64,000 bases of DNA from Janibacter limosus (lineage in GTDB: Bacteria; Actinomycetota; Actinomycetes; Actinomycetales; Dermatophilaceae). The notes under the pieces were generated by a model. That model did not search any database, was not told the DNA's origin, and saw only the letters and a list, made by a program, of their open reading frames with translations. Every line of letters starts with the position of its first letter. The first letter of the stretch is position 1. The stretch is taken from assembly GCF_004295485.1 (NCBI RefSeq), contig NZ_CP036164.1, forward strand, positions 3,224,001 to 3,288,000. The letters are read 5' to 3'. A program made the position numbers and the translations under genes. Below are positions 33,736 to 42,749 of the stretch, piece by piece.

Positions 33736-34830
33736 TCAGCGCTCCTCGGTACCCGCGATGAAGGCCTCGAGCTTGACGCGGCCCTCGGTGTCCTCGCGCT
33801 GCTCCGGCGGGGACTTCATGAGGTAGCTGCTCGCGGAGAGCAGGGCGCCGCCGATGCCGCGGTCCTTGGCGATCTTGGCCGCGCGGATCGCGTCGATGAT
33901 GATGCCGGCGCTGTTGGGGGAGTCCCACACCTCGAGCTTGTACTCGAGGTTCAGCGGGACGTCCCCGAAGGCCCGACCCTCGAGGCGGACGTAGGCCCAC
34001 TTGCGGTCGTCGAGCCAGGCGACGTAGTCCGACGGGCCGATGTGGACATTGCGGTCGTCCGCACCGACGCCGGACAGCGGGCCGTCGAGGTTGGAGGTGA
34101 CGGCCTGCGTCTTGGAGACCTTCTTGCTCTCCAGGCGCTCGCGCTCGAGCATGTTCTTGAAGTCCATGTTGCCGCCGACATTGAGCTGGTAGGTGCGGTC
34201 GAGGACCACGCCGCGCTGCTCGAAGAGCTTGGCCATGACGCGGTGCGTGATCGTCGCGCCGACCTGGCTCTTGATGTCGTCACCGATGATCGGGACGCCG
34301 GCGTCCTCGAACTTCTTGGCCCACTCGGGGTCGGAGGCGATGAAGACGGGCAGCGCGTTGACGAAGGCCACGCCCGCATCGATCGCGCACTGGGCGTAGA
34401 ACTTGTCGGCCTCCTCCGACCCCACAGGGAGGTAGGAGACGAGCACGTCGGCCTGGACGTCCTTGAGCACCTGGACGACGTCGACCGGCTCGGCCGGCGA
34501 CTCGTCGATGGTCAGCGCGTAGTACTTGCCGATGCCGTCGAGGGTGTGGCCCCGCTGGACCTCGACACCCGTCGTGGGGACGTCGGCGATCTTGATCGTG
34601 TTGTTCTCCGAGGAGTTGATCGCCTCGGAGAGGTCCTTGCCGACCTTCTTGTCGTCGACGTCGAAGGCAGCGACGAACTCGACGTCGTTGACGTGGTACT
34701 CGCCGAACTTCACGTGCATCAGACCCGGGACGGTGCCCGACGGGTCGGCGTCCTTGTAGTACTCGACACCCTGCACGAGCGAGCTGGCGCAGTTGCCGAC
34801 GCCGACGATGGCGACGCGGATTGAACTCAT
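33736..34830 (-). CDS. ino1: myo-Inositol-1-phosphate synthase
   Basis: A 364-residue NAD-dependent synthase that turns glucose 6-phosphate into inositol 1-phosphate, the entry to phosphatidylinositol and mycothiol. The Rossmann motif VGVGNCASS is at 9-17; the family blocks [11 protein letters not shown] and [16 protein letters not shown] are intact. The ATG at 34830 follows AAGGAG and overlaps the padR stop by 4 nt (ATGA), so padR and ino1 are one transcript. Gene order equals Rv0046c-Rv0047c in M. tuberculosis. The same window also holds inositol breakdown genes from 52 kb. Confidence 0.96.
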   Translation of the reverse strand: MSSIRVAIVGVGNCASSLVQGVEYYKDADPSGTVPGLMHVKFGEYHVNDVEFVAAFDVDDKKVGKDLSEAINSSENNTIKIADVPTTGVEVQRGHTLDGIGKYYALTIDESPAEPVDVVQVLKDVQADVLVSYLPVGSEEADKFYAQCAIDAGVAFVNALPVFIASDPEWAKKFEDAGVPIIGDDIKSQVGATITHRVMAKLFEQRGVVLDRTYQLNVGGNMDFKNMLERERLESKKVSKTQAVTSNLDGPLSGVGADDRNVHIGPSDYVAWLDDRKWAYVRLEGRAFGDVPLNLEYKLEVWDSPNSAGIIIDAIRAAKIAKDRGIGGALLSASSYLMKSPPEQREDTEGRVKLEAFIAGTEER

Positions 34831-35435
34831 GGGTTCTCCTTGGTGGGGGGCGGGTTGAAAGCTGGGTGGGAGGGATCGCTGAGCGTGCCGGGCCTGGCCT
34901 GCGGGCCACGCCGCTCGGCGTCGATGAGCTCGTCGAGCCAGGCGACGGCCCGCTCGGTGGCGTCCTCGCCGTGGGCCGCGAGCGCGGCGGACCACCGGTC
35001 CTGCCGCACGGACCCGTCACCGGTGCGCATGCCGTCGAGCTGCTCGGTCAGCCGGGCGCGTCGGCCCTCGAGGATGCGCAGGCGCACCTCGCGCTCGGTC
35101 CGGGCGAAGAAGGCCACCCGCACGTCGAAGGCTTCGTCGGCCCAGCTGCCCGGGTCGGTGCGCCCGGCGATCTGGGCGAAGGCGGTCCGACCGGCGTCGG
35201 TGATCGTGTAGGTGATCCGCTGCCGCCGGCTGCTCCCGGTGGGCGGCTCGTCACGGTCGGCGCTCACCAGGTCCTGCCCCTGCAGGCTGGCCAGGCACGG
35301 GTAGAGGGTGCCGAAGGACAGGGCGCGGAAGGCCCCGAGCCGGGTGTTGAGCCGGCGGCGCAGCTCGTAGCCGTGCAGGGGGTCCTCGTGGAGGAGGCCG
35401 AGGACGGCGAACTCGAGCATCTCGCGACGGCGCAC
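34827..35435 (-). CDS. PadR-family transcriptional regulator
   Basis: A PadR-type winged-helix repressor of about 202 residues. The N-terminal domain has [24 protein letters not shown] and [11 protein letters not shown], and the C-terminal helical part serves dimerisation. Start choice: GTG at 35435 (VRRREMLEF) with GAAGGGAG at good spacing; the ATG at MLEF is also possible. It is co-transcribed with ino1, and a 13-bp-arm operator of PadR type lies upstream, so self-repression with ino1 is likely. The effector ligand is unknown. Confidence 0.9.
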   Translation of the reverse strand: MRRREMLEFAVLGLLHEDPLHGYELRRRLNTRLGAFRALSFGTLYPCLASLQGQDLVSADRDEPPTGSSRRQRITYTITDAGRTAFAQIAGRTDPGSWADEAFDVRVAFFARTEREVRLRILEGRRARLTEQLDGMRTGDGSVRQDRWSAALAAHGEDATERAVAWLDELIDAERRGPQARPGTLSDPSHPAFNPPPTKENP

Positions 35436-35500
35436 GTCCACTCCCTTCGCTCCGGTCGGTGTGCACCAAGGGGTCAGAAGTGCTCGGTGCCGTGTGATCC

Positions 35501-35531
35501 TACTCGATGTATCGGGTGGATACATCGAGTA
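35501..35531. promoter_or_regulatory. PadR-type operator between padR-ino1 and ponA
   Basis: A perfect 13-bp inverted repeat, TACTCGATGTATC (35501-35513) and GATACATCGAGTA (35519-35531), with spacer GGGTG. It contains ATGT and ACAT half sites typical for PadR proteins. A minus-strand -10 box TAGGAT (35502-35497) overlaps its left edge, so binding should block padR-ino1. The ponA promoter starts 9 bp to the right. Confidence 0.85.
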
Positions 35532-35539
35532 CGAATGTT

Positions 35540-35567
35540 TTGGCGTGGCGCTTTGCGCTCATACTGT
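35540..35567 (+). promoter_or_regulatory. Putative ponA promoter
   Basis: TTGGCG (35540-35545) and TACTGT (35562-35567) with a 16-bp spacer, about 35 bp before the ponA ATG. It lies next to the PadR operator but is not overlapped by it. Confidence 0.5.
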
Positions 35568-35607
35568 TTGCGAAGGTCTCTGACTCCCGCGTATCACGAG
35601 GTGCCGC

Positions 35608-38013
35608 ATGTCCCACTCCCCCCGCTCGAGCGCTGGGTCGCGCTCTCGACGCCGGGCGTCGTCCTCGCGGAGTGCTCGACGCAAGGGCAAGCGCGGCATC
35701 CTGCGCAAGATCCTCATCGGCTTCGCCCTGCTCGTGGCCCTCGGGATCGGCGCGGTGGTGGCGGCCTACCTGATGATCGACATCCCCAAGCCCAACGACC
35801 GGGCCGTTCAGCAGGCGTCCGTCCTCTACTACTCGGACGGCAAGACCGAGATGGACCGGATCGCGACGGTCAACCGCGAGTCGGTCACCCTCGACCAGAT
35901 CCCCAAGCCGGTGCAGTACGCCTTCCTCGCGGCCGAGGACCGATCCTTCTACGACAACCGGGGCATCTCGCCGAAGGGCATCTTCCGCGCCATCAGCGGT
36001 GCCCTCGCCGGCCAGAACCGTGGCGGGGGGTCGACGATCACCCAGCAGTACGTGAAGAACTACTTCCTCACCCAGGACCAGACCCTCGATCGCAAGGGGC
36101 GCGAGATCCTGCTGTCGGTGAAGATCGACGGGGAGCTGAGCAAGGACCAGATCCTGGAGAACTACCTCAACACGATCTACTTCGGTCGCGGGGCCGATGG
36201 CATCCAGACCGCGTCCAAGGCCTACTTCGACAAGGACGTCCAGGACCTCACGCCGTCCGAGGGCGCGCTGCTGGCCAGCGTGATCCGTGGACCATCCCTC
36301 TACGACCCCGCCCTCGGCGAGGAGCAGACCACGCTGGCCACCGGCCGGTGGAACTACGTCCTCGACGGGATGGTCTCGCAGGGCTGGATGACCGCGGCGG
36401 AGCGCCAGGACCAGACCTTCCCCAAGACCACGGCTCCCAAGCGCAGCACCGCGAAGTCCAACGACATCGGCTTCATCACCGAAGAGGTGCGCACCGAGCT
36501 GCGCAACCGGCTGAGGCTGTCCGACGCCGACATCGACCGGGGCGGCTTCAAGATCGTCACGACGATCGACAAGAAGGCCCAACGGGCGGCGGCCAAGGCG
36601 GTCAAGGAACAACGGCCCACCGGGGAGCGGACCTCTGACCTGCACATCGGTCTGGCCTCCGTGCAGCCCAACGACGGAGCCATCCGGGCCATGTACGGCG
36701 GAGCGAAGTTCAGCCAGGGCAAGTACGGCTACTTCAACTCCGCGGTCGACGGCAAGATGCAGGCCGGGTCGACGATGAAGCCCTTCACGATGATCGCCGC
36801 GCTGCGCAAGGGCCTGCCGTTGTCGACCACGTACAGCGGTGCCAGCCCCTACTACAACAAGGCCTTCGTCTCGACCGGCGCGGGGACCTCCGAGATCCAG
36901 CGCAACGGTGGGGTCGTCAACTACGGCAACGCCTCCTACGGCCCGGCCACCATGCGCACCGCGACGCAGAAGTCGATCAACACCTACTACGCGCAGCTCA
37001 ACCTCGCCGTCACGCCGAAGTCGACCGCGAGGTCGGCCGAGGATGCGGGCGTCGTCGGGTGGAATGGTGACAAGCGCGCGCCGCTGTCGCAGACCCCCGC
37101 CAATGTCTTCGGGACGGACGCGGTGCGAGTCATCGACATGGCCAACGCCTACGCGACGATCGCTGCCGAAGGGAGGCGCGCCACCCCCTACTACATCGCC
37201 TCGGTCAAGAGCACGGGCGAGTACAAGCTCGACTACAAGGTCAAGAAGGACGTCCGCCGGGCCTTCCCCCAGGACGTCGCACGCGATGCGATCCAGGCGA
37301 TGAGCCTGGTCGACAAGCCCGGCGGCACCGGCTACCCGACCGTCGCCGACCTCGGACGCCCCGTCGGTGGCAAGACCGGGACGACCTCCAACAACTACGC
37401 GGCCTGGTTCGACGGCTTCACCCCCGGCCAGCTCGCGACGGCCGTCGGCATGTACAAGGGTGACGGCCGCCTGGTGGAGAAGAACCAGCTGGTCAACCTC
37501 GGCGGCTTCGCCGAGATCACCGGTGGGACCATCCCCGCGAGGATCTGGACGGACTACATGATCGGGGCCCTCGACGGGGAACCGGTCAAGAGCCTCCCGC
37601 CGGCCGGCAATGTCACCTACCGACCGCAGACCGACCGGCCGAGCAACGCGCCGGCGCCGATCACGACGACGCAGGCCCCCGCGCCCCGGCGCACGACGCA
37701 GGCCCCGACGCCCCGCTCGACCACCACGAAGAGCTCGTCCTCGACCTCGAGCTCCTCCAGCTCGTCCTCGTCGACGACGAAGTCCTCCACGTCGAGCTCC
37801 ACGAGCTCCACGAGCTCGACGAGCTCGACGACGAAGACCTCGTCGACCCCGACCAGCACGTCGACCACCCCACCACCCCCGGCGTCGACGCCACCGCCGA
37901 GCACGTCGTCGTCGACGTCGACGCCACCGCCACCGCCGATGACCACCGCCCCCCTCCTGACCCCGCCCGCGAGGCCGGGCGCGGGCACGGGCGGCGTGGG
38001 CGAAGGGGAGTAG
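35608..38013 (+). CDS. ponA: Bifunctional penicillin-binding protein (class A, PonA1-like)
   Basis: An 801-residue class A PBP. A basic cytosolic tail and membrane anchor (about 33-55) precede the GT51 glycosyltransferase (catalytic Glu in AAEDRSFYDN near 110; GSTITQQYVKN). The transpeptidase has SxxK at S388-K391 (GSTMKPF), SxN at S456-N458 and KTG at 589-591. The last 130 residues are a Ser/Thr/Pro-rich tract, probably a wall-spanning or glycosylated tail, whose long TCG/AGC runs make length changes likely. GAGGTG lies before the ATG. The stop overlaps the next GTG by one base. Position equals ponA1 (Rv0050). Confidence 0.95.
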   Translation: MSHSPRSSAGSRSRRRASSSRSARRKGKRGILRKILIGFALLVALGIGAVVAAYLMIDIPKPNDRAVQQASVLYYSDGKTEMDRIATVNRESVTLDQIPKPVQYAFLAAEDRSFYDNRGISPKGIFRAISGALAGQNRGGGSTITQQYVKNYFLTQDQTLDRKGREILLSVKIDGELSKDQILENYLNTIYFGRGADGIQTASKAYFDKDVQDLTPSEGALLASVIRGPSLYDPALGEEQTTLATGRWNYVLDGMVSQGWMTAAERQDQTFPKTTAPKRSTAKSNDIGFITEEVRTELRNRLRLSDADIDRGGFKIVTTIDKKAQRAAAKAVKEQRPTGERTSDLHIGLASVQPNDGAIRAMYGGAKFSQGKYGYFNSAVDGKMQAGSTMKPFTMIAALRKGLPLSTTYSGASPYYNKAFVSTGAGTSEIQRNGGVVNYGNASYGPATMRTATQKSINTYYAQLNLAVTPKSTARSAEDAGVVGWNGDKRAPLSQTPANVFGTDAVRVIDMANAYATIAAEGRRATPYYIASVKSTGEYKLDYKVKKDVRRAFPQDVARDAIQAMSLVDKPGGTGYPTVADLGRPVGGKTGTTSNNYAAWFDGFTPGQLATAVGMYKGDGRLVEKNQLVNLGGFAEITGGTIPARIWTDYMIGALDGEPVKSLPPAGNVTYRPQTDRPSNAPAPITTTQAPAPRRTTQAPTPRSTTTKSSSSTSSSSSSSSSTTKSSTSSSTSSTSSTSSTTKTSSTPTSTSTTPPPPASTPPPSTSSSTSTPPPPPMTTAPLLTPPARPGAGTGGVGEGE

Positions 38014-39344
38014 TGCCTCGGGAGTGGTCGGTGCGTGACCTGCTGCCTGCCGACGCCAGCGCGGTGGTCGGCGGACCGCTCGGCCGTCGCGTCGCGCCAC
38101 GCCAGCGCTCGCTCTCACGGCTGCTCCCCTTCGTCGTGGCGTTGCTGCTGCTGCCGATGTCGGCGGCGGTCCTGCGCCAGGGGCACTGCATGACCAACGG
38201 CTGGAACGGCGACGACCAGTTCTGGCGGGGGTGCTTCTCCGACCTGCCGGCCCAGTATCAGATCGCCGGCCTCGAGCAGGGCCTGCCCGGGTGGCTCGCG
38301 GGCGACGTCAACCTCGATCAGATGCCGCTGCTGTCGGGCCTGATGGCCGCACTCGGCGGGGTGGTCCCGGACGCGGGCTGGCTCGACGCCACCCGCTGGT
38401 ACGTCGTCATCTGGACCGTGCTCATCACCGGCTGCCTCGCGGTGGCCGTCTGGTGCGTCGGCCTGATCCGTCCTCAGCGGATCGATCTCGCGGTCCAGCT
38501 GGCGCTGTCGCCGATCCACGTCGTCGCCGCGCTCATCTCGCCCGACCTCGTCGTCGTCACGCTCGTGCTGGCGGCGATGCTGGCCGACGCGCGTCGGCGC
38601 CCGGTCCTGGCCGGTGTGCTCCTCGGGCTGGCCCTGCTGGGGCACGCCTGGGTGGGTCTCGTCGCCATCGCCCTCCTCGTGGCTGCGAGGCGGCGTGAGC
38701 GCGTAGCGGAGGCGCGTCGCACCGTGGTGACCGCCGTCGTGCTCGCCGTGGGCCTGCTCGTGCTGCTCGTGCTCGCCTCGCCGGGCATCGTGACCGGCCC
38801 GCTCACGATCTGGTGGTCGCAGAAACCGGGCTACGGCTCGGTCCTGCTCATCCCGGAGCTGGCGGGCCGCCCCCTTCCCCAGCAGGTCGCGCCGCTCTTC
38901 GCCCTCCTCGGGTGGGTCGGGGCGATCTGGGCTGCCGTCGTCATGGCCCGGCGGGCCTGGCGGCCGGCGACCTGGGCGCAGGTCGCCGCCTTCAGCGTCC
39001 CCGTGCTGGCGCTCACCGGCGCCTCGGTCCCGGTGCAGGCCGCGCTGTGGGTGCTGCCCCTGGCGATCCTCGCAGGAGTGTCCTGGCGCACCCACCTGGG
39101 CTTCGTGGCCGTCGAGGCGGTGCACGCCAGCGCGCTGTGGCTGCACATCGGTGCGGCCTCCGACCCGGACAAGGGCCTGCCGGCCGCCTGGTACGCGGTG
39201 GTCGTCCTCGGCCGGGCCATCGCGTGGTGCTTCCTGCTGTGGAGCGTCTGGTACACGCCGGTCGACAACCCGGTCGAGCCGGCGCCTCGTCCACAGCCCC
39301 TCCCGGTCCGCGACGCCCGTCCACAGGAGTCGGCCCCGGTCTGA
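38013..39344 (+). CDS. Polytopic membrane protein, Rv0051-like (GT87-type glycosyltransferase candidate)
   Basis: A 443-residue membrane protein with about 10 hydrophobic segments and a conserved luminal stretch after the first helix (GHCMTNGWNGDDQFWRGCFSD) that holds paired cysteines and acidic residues, as in GT-C fold mannosyltransferases. It lies between ponA and rpsF, like Rv0051 in mycobacteria, and is translationally coupled to ponA (TAGTG). The GT-C assignment rests on topology and position, so a substrate cannot be given. Confidence 0.75.
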   Translation: MPREWSVRDLLPADASAVVGGPLGRRVAPRQRSLSRLLPFVVALLLLPMSAAVLRQGHCMTNGWNGDDQFWRGCFSDLPAQYQIAGLEQGLPGWLAGDVNLDQMPLLSGLMAALGGVVPDAGWLDATRWYVVIWTVLITGCLAVAVWCVGLIRPQRIDLAVQLALSPIHVVAALISPDLVVVTLVLAAMLADARRRPVLAGVLLGLALLGHAWVGLVAIALLVAARRRERVAEARRTVVTAVVLAVGLLVLLVLASPGIVTGPLTIWWSQKPGYGSVLLIPELAGRPLPQQVAPLFALLGWVGAIWAAVVMARRAWRPATWAQVAAFSVPVLALTGASVPVQAALWVLPLAILAGVSWRTHLGFVAVEAVHASALWLHIGAASDPDKGLPAAWYAVVVLGRAIAWCFLLWSVWYTPVDNPVEPAPRPQPLPVRDARPQESAPV

Positions 39345-39368
39345 GTCGGGCGCGCCCTCGGTGCACGC

Positions 39369-39399
39369 TTTGGTGCGAAGGGAGTGCAGCCGATAGCCT
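39369..39399 (+). promoter_or_regulatory. Putative promoter of the rpsF-ssb-rpsR-rplI operon
   Basis: TTTGGT (39369-39374) and TAGCCT (39394-39399) lie about 115 bp before rpsF, leaving a long structured leader. Confidence 0.45.
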
Positions 39400-39454
39400 T
39401 GGGCGTTCCCGGTAGCGTGTCGTCGTCCGACGGCGTGCCCGAGGACAGATGCAC

Positions 39455-39507
39455 AAACCCTCCTGTCACGGAGAGACCGTGACCGTTCAGACCGAAGGAG
39501 GCGGGTT
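39455..39507 (+). promoter_or_regulatory. Structured leader before rpsF, candidate S6:S18 autoregulatory element
   Basis: A perfect 7-bp stem GTCACGG/CCGTGAC with a 5-nt loop (39465-39483) sits inside an outer pairing between AACCCTCC (39456-39463) and GGAGGCGGGTT (39497-39507), which covers the rpsF Shine-Dalgarno. An unpaired ACCG precedes it. Leaders of this type before rpsF are bound by the S6:S18 complex in many bacteria; assignment here is by eye. Confidence 0.5.
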
Positions 39508-39513
39508 ATCAGC

Positions 39514-39801
39514 ATGCGTCAGTACGAACTCATGGTCATCTTCGACCCCGAGACCGACGAGCGGGCCGTCCAGCCGCTGCTCGACAAGTTCCTCACCGTC
39601 GTCACCAATGACGGTGGCACCGTGGACAAGATCGACCACTGGGGTCGTCGTCGTCTCGCGTACGAGATCAACAAGAAGGCTGAGGGCCTCTACGCCGTCG
39701 CCAACCTGACCTGCACGCCGGACACGAGCAAAGAGCTCGACCGGCAGATGGGTCTGTCCGAGCAGGTCCTGCGGACCAAGCTCATGCGCAGCGAGGCCTG
39801 A
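39514..39801 (+). CDS. rpsF: 30S ribosomal protein S6
   Basis: A 95-residue S6 protein with the typical start [16 protein letters not shown] and the conserved [16 protein letters not shown]. It binds S18 in the platform of the 30S subunit. AAGGAGG precedes the ATG but is part of a leader structure. First gene of the rpsF-ssb-rpsR-rplI operon. Confidence 0.98.
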   Translation: MRQYELMVIFDPETDERAVQPLLDKFLTVVTNDGGTVDKIDHWGRRRLAYEINKKAEGLYAVANLTCTPDTSKELDRQMGLSEQVLRTKLMRSEA

Positions 39802-39820
39802 GACTTCACCCTCGACTCCG

Positions 39821-39844
39821 GTCTGTCGGTGCCCACCGGCAGAC
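39821..39844 (+). promoter_or_regulatory. Hairpin between rpsF and ssb
   Basis: An 11-bp stem with one wobble (GTCTGTCGGTG at 39821-39831 against 39834-39844) and almost no loop. No T-run follows, so it is more likely an mRNA processing or stability element, or a partial attenuator, than a full terminator. Confidence 0.5.
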
Positions 39845-39879
39845 TCACCTGAGACGATCCCCGATCGAGAAGGAAACCC

Positions 39880-40509
39880 ATGGCTGGCGAGACACCCATC
39901 ACCGTTATCGGCAACCTCACGGCTGACCCGGAGCTCCGGTTCACCCCGAGTGGCGCCGCAGTGGCCAACTTCACCGTTGCCTCGACCCCTCGTACGTTCG
40001 ATCGTCAGACGAACGAGTGGAAGGACGCGGAGACGCTCTTCATGCGCTGCTCCGTGTGGCGCGAGGCTGCCGAGAATGTGGCGGAGTCCCTCACCCGTGG
40101 TACCCGCGTCGTCGTGACCGGCCGCCTGATCTCCCGTTCCTGGGAGGACAAGGAGACCGGTCAGAAGCGCTCCGTCATGGAGATGCAGGTCGACGAGGTC
40201 GGCCCGTCGCTGCGCTATGCCACCGCCAAGGTGACCAAGACCCAGCGAGGTGGCGGCGGCCAGGGTGGCGGCGGCGGTTCCTGGGGCGGCGGCCAGCAGG
40301 GTGGTTCGGGTGGCGGCTTCGGCGGCCAGCAGGACGACCCGTGGGCGACCGGCGGCGCCAAGGGCGGTCAGCCTGCCCCGCAGGCGGCCCCGCAGGGTGG
40401 CGGCTTCGGCGGCGGCCAGGCGGCTCCTGCTCCGGGTGGCGCCCCGCAGGGTGGCCAGGGCGGCGGTGGCTGGGGCAACGCTCCCAGCTACGACGAGCCT
40501 CCCTTCTGA
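39880..40509 (+). CDS. ssb: Single-stranded DNA-binding protein
   Basis: A 209-residue SSB. The OB fold covers about 1-115 ([40 protein letters not shown]). A Gly/Gln-rich linker and the acidic tip ending DEPPF, which binds partner repair proteins, follow. It acts in replication and repair. Its place between rpsF and rpsR is the conserved arrangement. AGAAGGA precedes the ATG. Confidence 0.97.
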   Translation: MAGETPITVIGNLTADPELRFTPSGAAVANFTVASTPRTFDRQTNEWKDAETLFMRCSVWREAAENVAESLTRGTRVVVTGRLISRSWEDKETGQKRSVMEMQVDEVGPSLRYATAKVTKTQRGGGGQGGGGGSWGGGQQGGSGGGFGGQQDDPWATGGAKGGQPAPQAAPQGGGFGGGQAAPAPGGAPQGGQGGGGWGNAPSYDEPPF

Positions 40510-40604
40510 TCGATCTCTCTCGCTCGGCTCCGGCCGGGCACTGACAACACCCCCATCCCGAGGACCAACCTCGGGCTCTCGTGAACACGAAGGAGAGCAC
40601 CACG

Positions 40605-40841
40605 ATGGCCAAGCCCGTAGTGCGCAAGCCCAAGAAGAAGGCCAACCCGCTCAAGGCGGCGAAGGTCGAGAACATCGACTACAAGGACGCGAACCTGCTG
40701 CGCAAGTTCATCTCCGACCGCGGGAAGATCCGTGCGCGTCGCGTCACCGGCGTCTCCGTCCAGGAGCAGCGTCGTATCGCGACCGCCGTCAAGAACGCCC
40801 GGGAGATGGCCCTGCTGCCCTACTCCTCGTCCAACCGCTGA
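40605..40841 (+). CDS. rpsR: 30S ribosomal protein S18
   Basis: A 78-residue S18 ([34 protein letters not shown]). AAGGAG precedes the ATG at 40605; the upstream in-frame GTG at 40581 would add nine residues unlike the family. The zinc-binding cysteines of C+ type S18 are absent. A paralogue with cysteines may exist elsewhere, as in mycobacteria, but none is in this window. Confidence 0.96.
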   Translation: MAKPVVRKPKKKANPLKAAKVENIDYKDANLLRKFISDRGKIRARRVTGVSVQEQRRIATAVKNAREMALLPYSSSNR

Positions 40842-40872
40842 TCCGCGGACGCGAAGACAAACAGGAGCAGAC

Positions 40873-41319
40873 ATGAAGGTCATCCTCACCCACGAGGTCA
40901 CCGGCCTCGGCACGGCCGGCGACATCGTCGACGTCAAGGCGGGCTACGCCCGCAACTTCCTCTTCCGCCGCGGTCTGGCGGACCAGTGGACCAAGGGTGC
41001 GCAGAAGCAGGTCGAGGCGCTCGCCGCCGGCCGGGCTGCTCGCGCCGGCAAGTCCTTGGAGGAGGCCACCTCGATCAAGGGCAACCTCGAGTCGAGCACG
41101 GTCACCGTCAGCGCCCACGCGGGTGAGTCGGGTCGCCTCTTCGGCGCCGTGACCAGCCGCGAGGTCGCCGAGGCCCTCAAGGCCGGCGGTGGCCCGGAGA
41201 TCGACCGTCGCACGATCGAGATCCCCACCCCGATCAAGGCCGTCGGCCCGGCGGAGGCGCTCGTTCGCCTGCACCCCGAGGTCCAGGCCACGGTCAAGCT
41301 CGACGTCGTCGCCGGCTGA
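40873..41319 (+). CDS. rplI: 50S ribosomal protein L9
   Basis: A 148-residue L9 with the N-terminal RNA-binding domain (MKVILTHEVTGLGTAGDIVDVKAGYARNFL region), the long connecting helix and the C-terminal domain (LFGAVTSREVAEAL). The ATG after AGGAG at 40873 is used; the longer upstream reading is the rpsR shadow. Last gene of the operon, followed by a perfect terminator. Confidence 0.97.
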   Translation: MKVILTHEVTGLGTAGDIVDVKAGYARNFLFRRGLADQWTKGAQKQVEALAAGRAARAGKSLEEATSIKGNLESSTVTVSAHAGESGRLFGAVTSREVAEALKAGGGPEIDRRTIEIPTPIKAVGPAEALVRLHPEVQATVKLDVVAG

Positions 41320-41335
41320 GCCGACACGATCCCTG

Positions 41336-41376
41336 CGAAGGGGGACGACCGCCTCACCGGTGGTCGTCCCCCTTCG
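41336..41376 (+). terminator. Terminator after rplI
   Basis: A perfect 15-bp inverted repeat, CGAAGGGGGACGACC (41336-41350) against 41362-41376, with an 11-nt loop. The ends are CGAAGGG and CCCTTCG. Confidence 0.88.
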
Positions 41377-41399
41377 TCGTGTGCGGCGGGACTCCAGCG

Positions 41400-41443
41400 G
41401 GGGAGTGCTCCCCATGTCCGCCGGCGCGATGGCTTCGTAGTGT
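41400..41443 (+). promoter_or_regulatory. Promoter 3 of the GGGGAG-TN-CTCCCC set (lipoprotein/OmpA pair)
   Basis: A perfect palindrome GGGGAGTGCTCCCC (41400-41413), 24 bp, then -10 box TAGTGT (41438-41443), the same -10 as at the esx promoter. The lipoprotein ATG is about 35 bp downstream. Confidence 0.75.
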
Positions 41444-41477
41444 GGATCGGGACAACCGCCGAGCAAGGGGAGAGACC

Positions 41478-42053
41478 ATGACGATCCGTACACGGGCCAT
41501 CGCACTGGGGGCGGCCACGGCCGTGGCGTTGAGCGGCTGCTCGATGCTGGGGGGCGGTGACGACCGCGGTTCGGCCGGGTCGTCCTCGTCGTCCCAGACG
41601 TCGGGAGTCGTCACCGGGGACGATGCCAACGGGGCCAAGGCGGCAGGCATCGACCTGAAGAACCCGCCGAAGGCGATTGCCGAGCAGACGATCACGGTCG
41701 ACCAGGACTCGGTCGACGAGACGAAGGTCGAGCTGCTCGAGCTGCGCCGGGACGACAACGTCATGCTGGCGACCTTCCGCCTGACCGGCACGGGCCGGGG
41801 CACCGAGGACAAGTCGGCCTTCAAGCTGCTGGGGTGGACCTCCTTCGCCCCCGTCCTCATCGACATGAAGAACCTCGAGAAGTACAAGCACGTCGAGGAC
41901 CTCACGAGCGACGACGTCACGGCCGAGGCTCCCCTCGGGCAGCCGGTCTACATGTTCACCGCCTTCCCTCTTCCGAAGGACGGCGTCACCGAGATGGACC
42001 TGCGGGTGACCTCGGAGTCCCCGGCCATCGAAGACATCCCGATGCCGAAATGA
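41478..42053 (+). CDS. Lipoprotein of unknown function
   Basis: A 191-residue protein with a lipoprotein signal peptide (lipobox LSGC, Cys21), then a Ser-rich linker and a compact beta-rich domain (ITVDQDSVDETKVELLELRR, MLATFRLTGTGRG). No known domain is recognised. GGGGAGA precedes the ATG. Its stop overlaps the ATG of the OmpA-like gene, so the two are one unit. It shares its promoter type with the esx and effector operons. Confidence 0.75.
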   Translation: MTIRTRAIALGAATAVALSGCSMLGGGDDRGSAGSSSSSQTSGVVTGDDANGAKAAGIDLKNPPKAIAEQTITVDQDSVDETKVELLELRRDDNVMLATFRLTGTGRGTEDKSAFKLLGWTSFAPVLIDMKNLEKYKHVEDLTSDDVTAEAPLGQPVYMFTAFPLPKDGVTEMDLRVTSESPAIEDIPMPK

Positions 42054-42646
42054 GCACCTCGTCCCGTCGCCGCGCCGCCGTTGCAGGGGCCCTGGTCGCC
42101 CCCTTCGTCCTCCTCGGGGCCGTCGGTGCCTCGGCCTCCGGTGCAGTGGACGAACCACTGACGATCGACACCCTCCCGACGCTCACCGACGCCGAGGTCG
42201 ACGCCTACCGGACGGCCGTGGAGGTCCCCGACGTCGAGGCGATCAGCGTGCCTGACATCGAGCCCTTCACGCCCGACGTCACCACCTCGGGCGGCAGCAC
42301 CGTCGTCAGCCTCGACACCGACGTCCTCTTCGAGTTCGGCAAGGCCGAGCTCGGTGACCCGGCGCGTGCCGCGGTGACCAAGGCGGCCAAGGACGTCCCG
42401 AAGGGGGCGAAGGTCTCCGTCGTGGGTCACACGGACTCGGTGGGCTCGACCTCGGCGAACCAGAAGCTGTCGAAGCAACGGGCCCGGGCCGTCGCGGCCG
42501 TCCTCGCGGACGAACGCGACGACCTCGTGCTCAGCGTCAGCGGCAAGGGCGAGAGCGATCCGGTCGCACCGAACGACAGCGGAGGCAAGGACAACCCTGA
42601 CGGCCGGGAGAAGAACCGTCGCGTGGAGATCCGCTACGCGGGCTGA
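42050..42646 (+). CDS. Secreted OmpA-like peptidoglycan-binding protein
   Basis: A 198-residue exported protein: signal peptide (about 1-30, ending GASASG) and a C-terminal OmpA-like domain from about residue 80 (LDTDVLFEFGKAEL, VVGHTDSVGSTSANQKLSKQ, NRRVEIRYAG). The domain binds diaminopimelate in peptidoglycan, so the protein should sit on the wall. ATGA overlap with the lipoprotein gene suggests a joint complex at the membrane-wall interface. Confidence 0.88.
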   Translation: MSTSSRRRAAVAGALVAPFVLLGAVGASASGAVDEPLTIDTLPTLTDAEVDAYRTAVEVPDVEAISVPDIEPFTPDVTTSGGSTVVSLDTDVLFEFGKAELGDPARAAVTKAAKDVPKGAKVSVVGHTDSVGSTSANQKLSKQRARAVAAVLADERDDLVLSVSGKGESDPVAPNDSGGKDNPDGREKNRRVEIRYAG

Positions 42647-42661
42647 CCGGGCGGCTCCGGT

Positions 42662-42705
42662 GGGTAGTCCTCCCCATGTCGCGTGGTGACGAACGACCGT
42701 AAGGT
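42662..42705 (+). promoter_or_regulatory. Promoter 4 of the GGGGAG-TN-CTCCCC set (DUF3352 gene)
   Basis: Palindrome GGGTAGTCCTCCCC (42662-42675), 24 bp, then -10 box TAAGGT (42700-42705). The left arm has GGGTAG, the mirror of the CTACCC change in promoter 1. The ATG is about 45 bp downstream. Confidence 0.72.
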
Positions 42706-42749
42706 TTTGGTCAAGACACCACACGACAGCATCGACCGGGGAGACCATC

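Noticed and set aside
36841..37950. Ser/Thr-rich end of ponA as a separate mucin-like gene
   Set aside because: It is in frame with the transpeptidase and has no start or ribosome site of its own.
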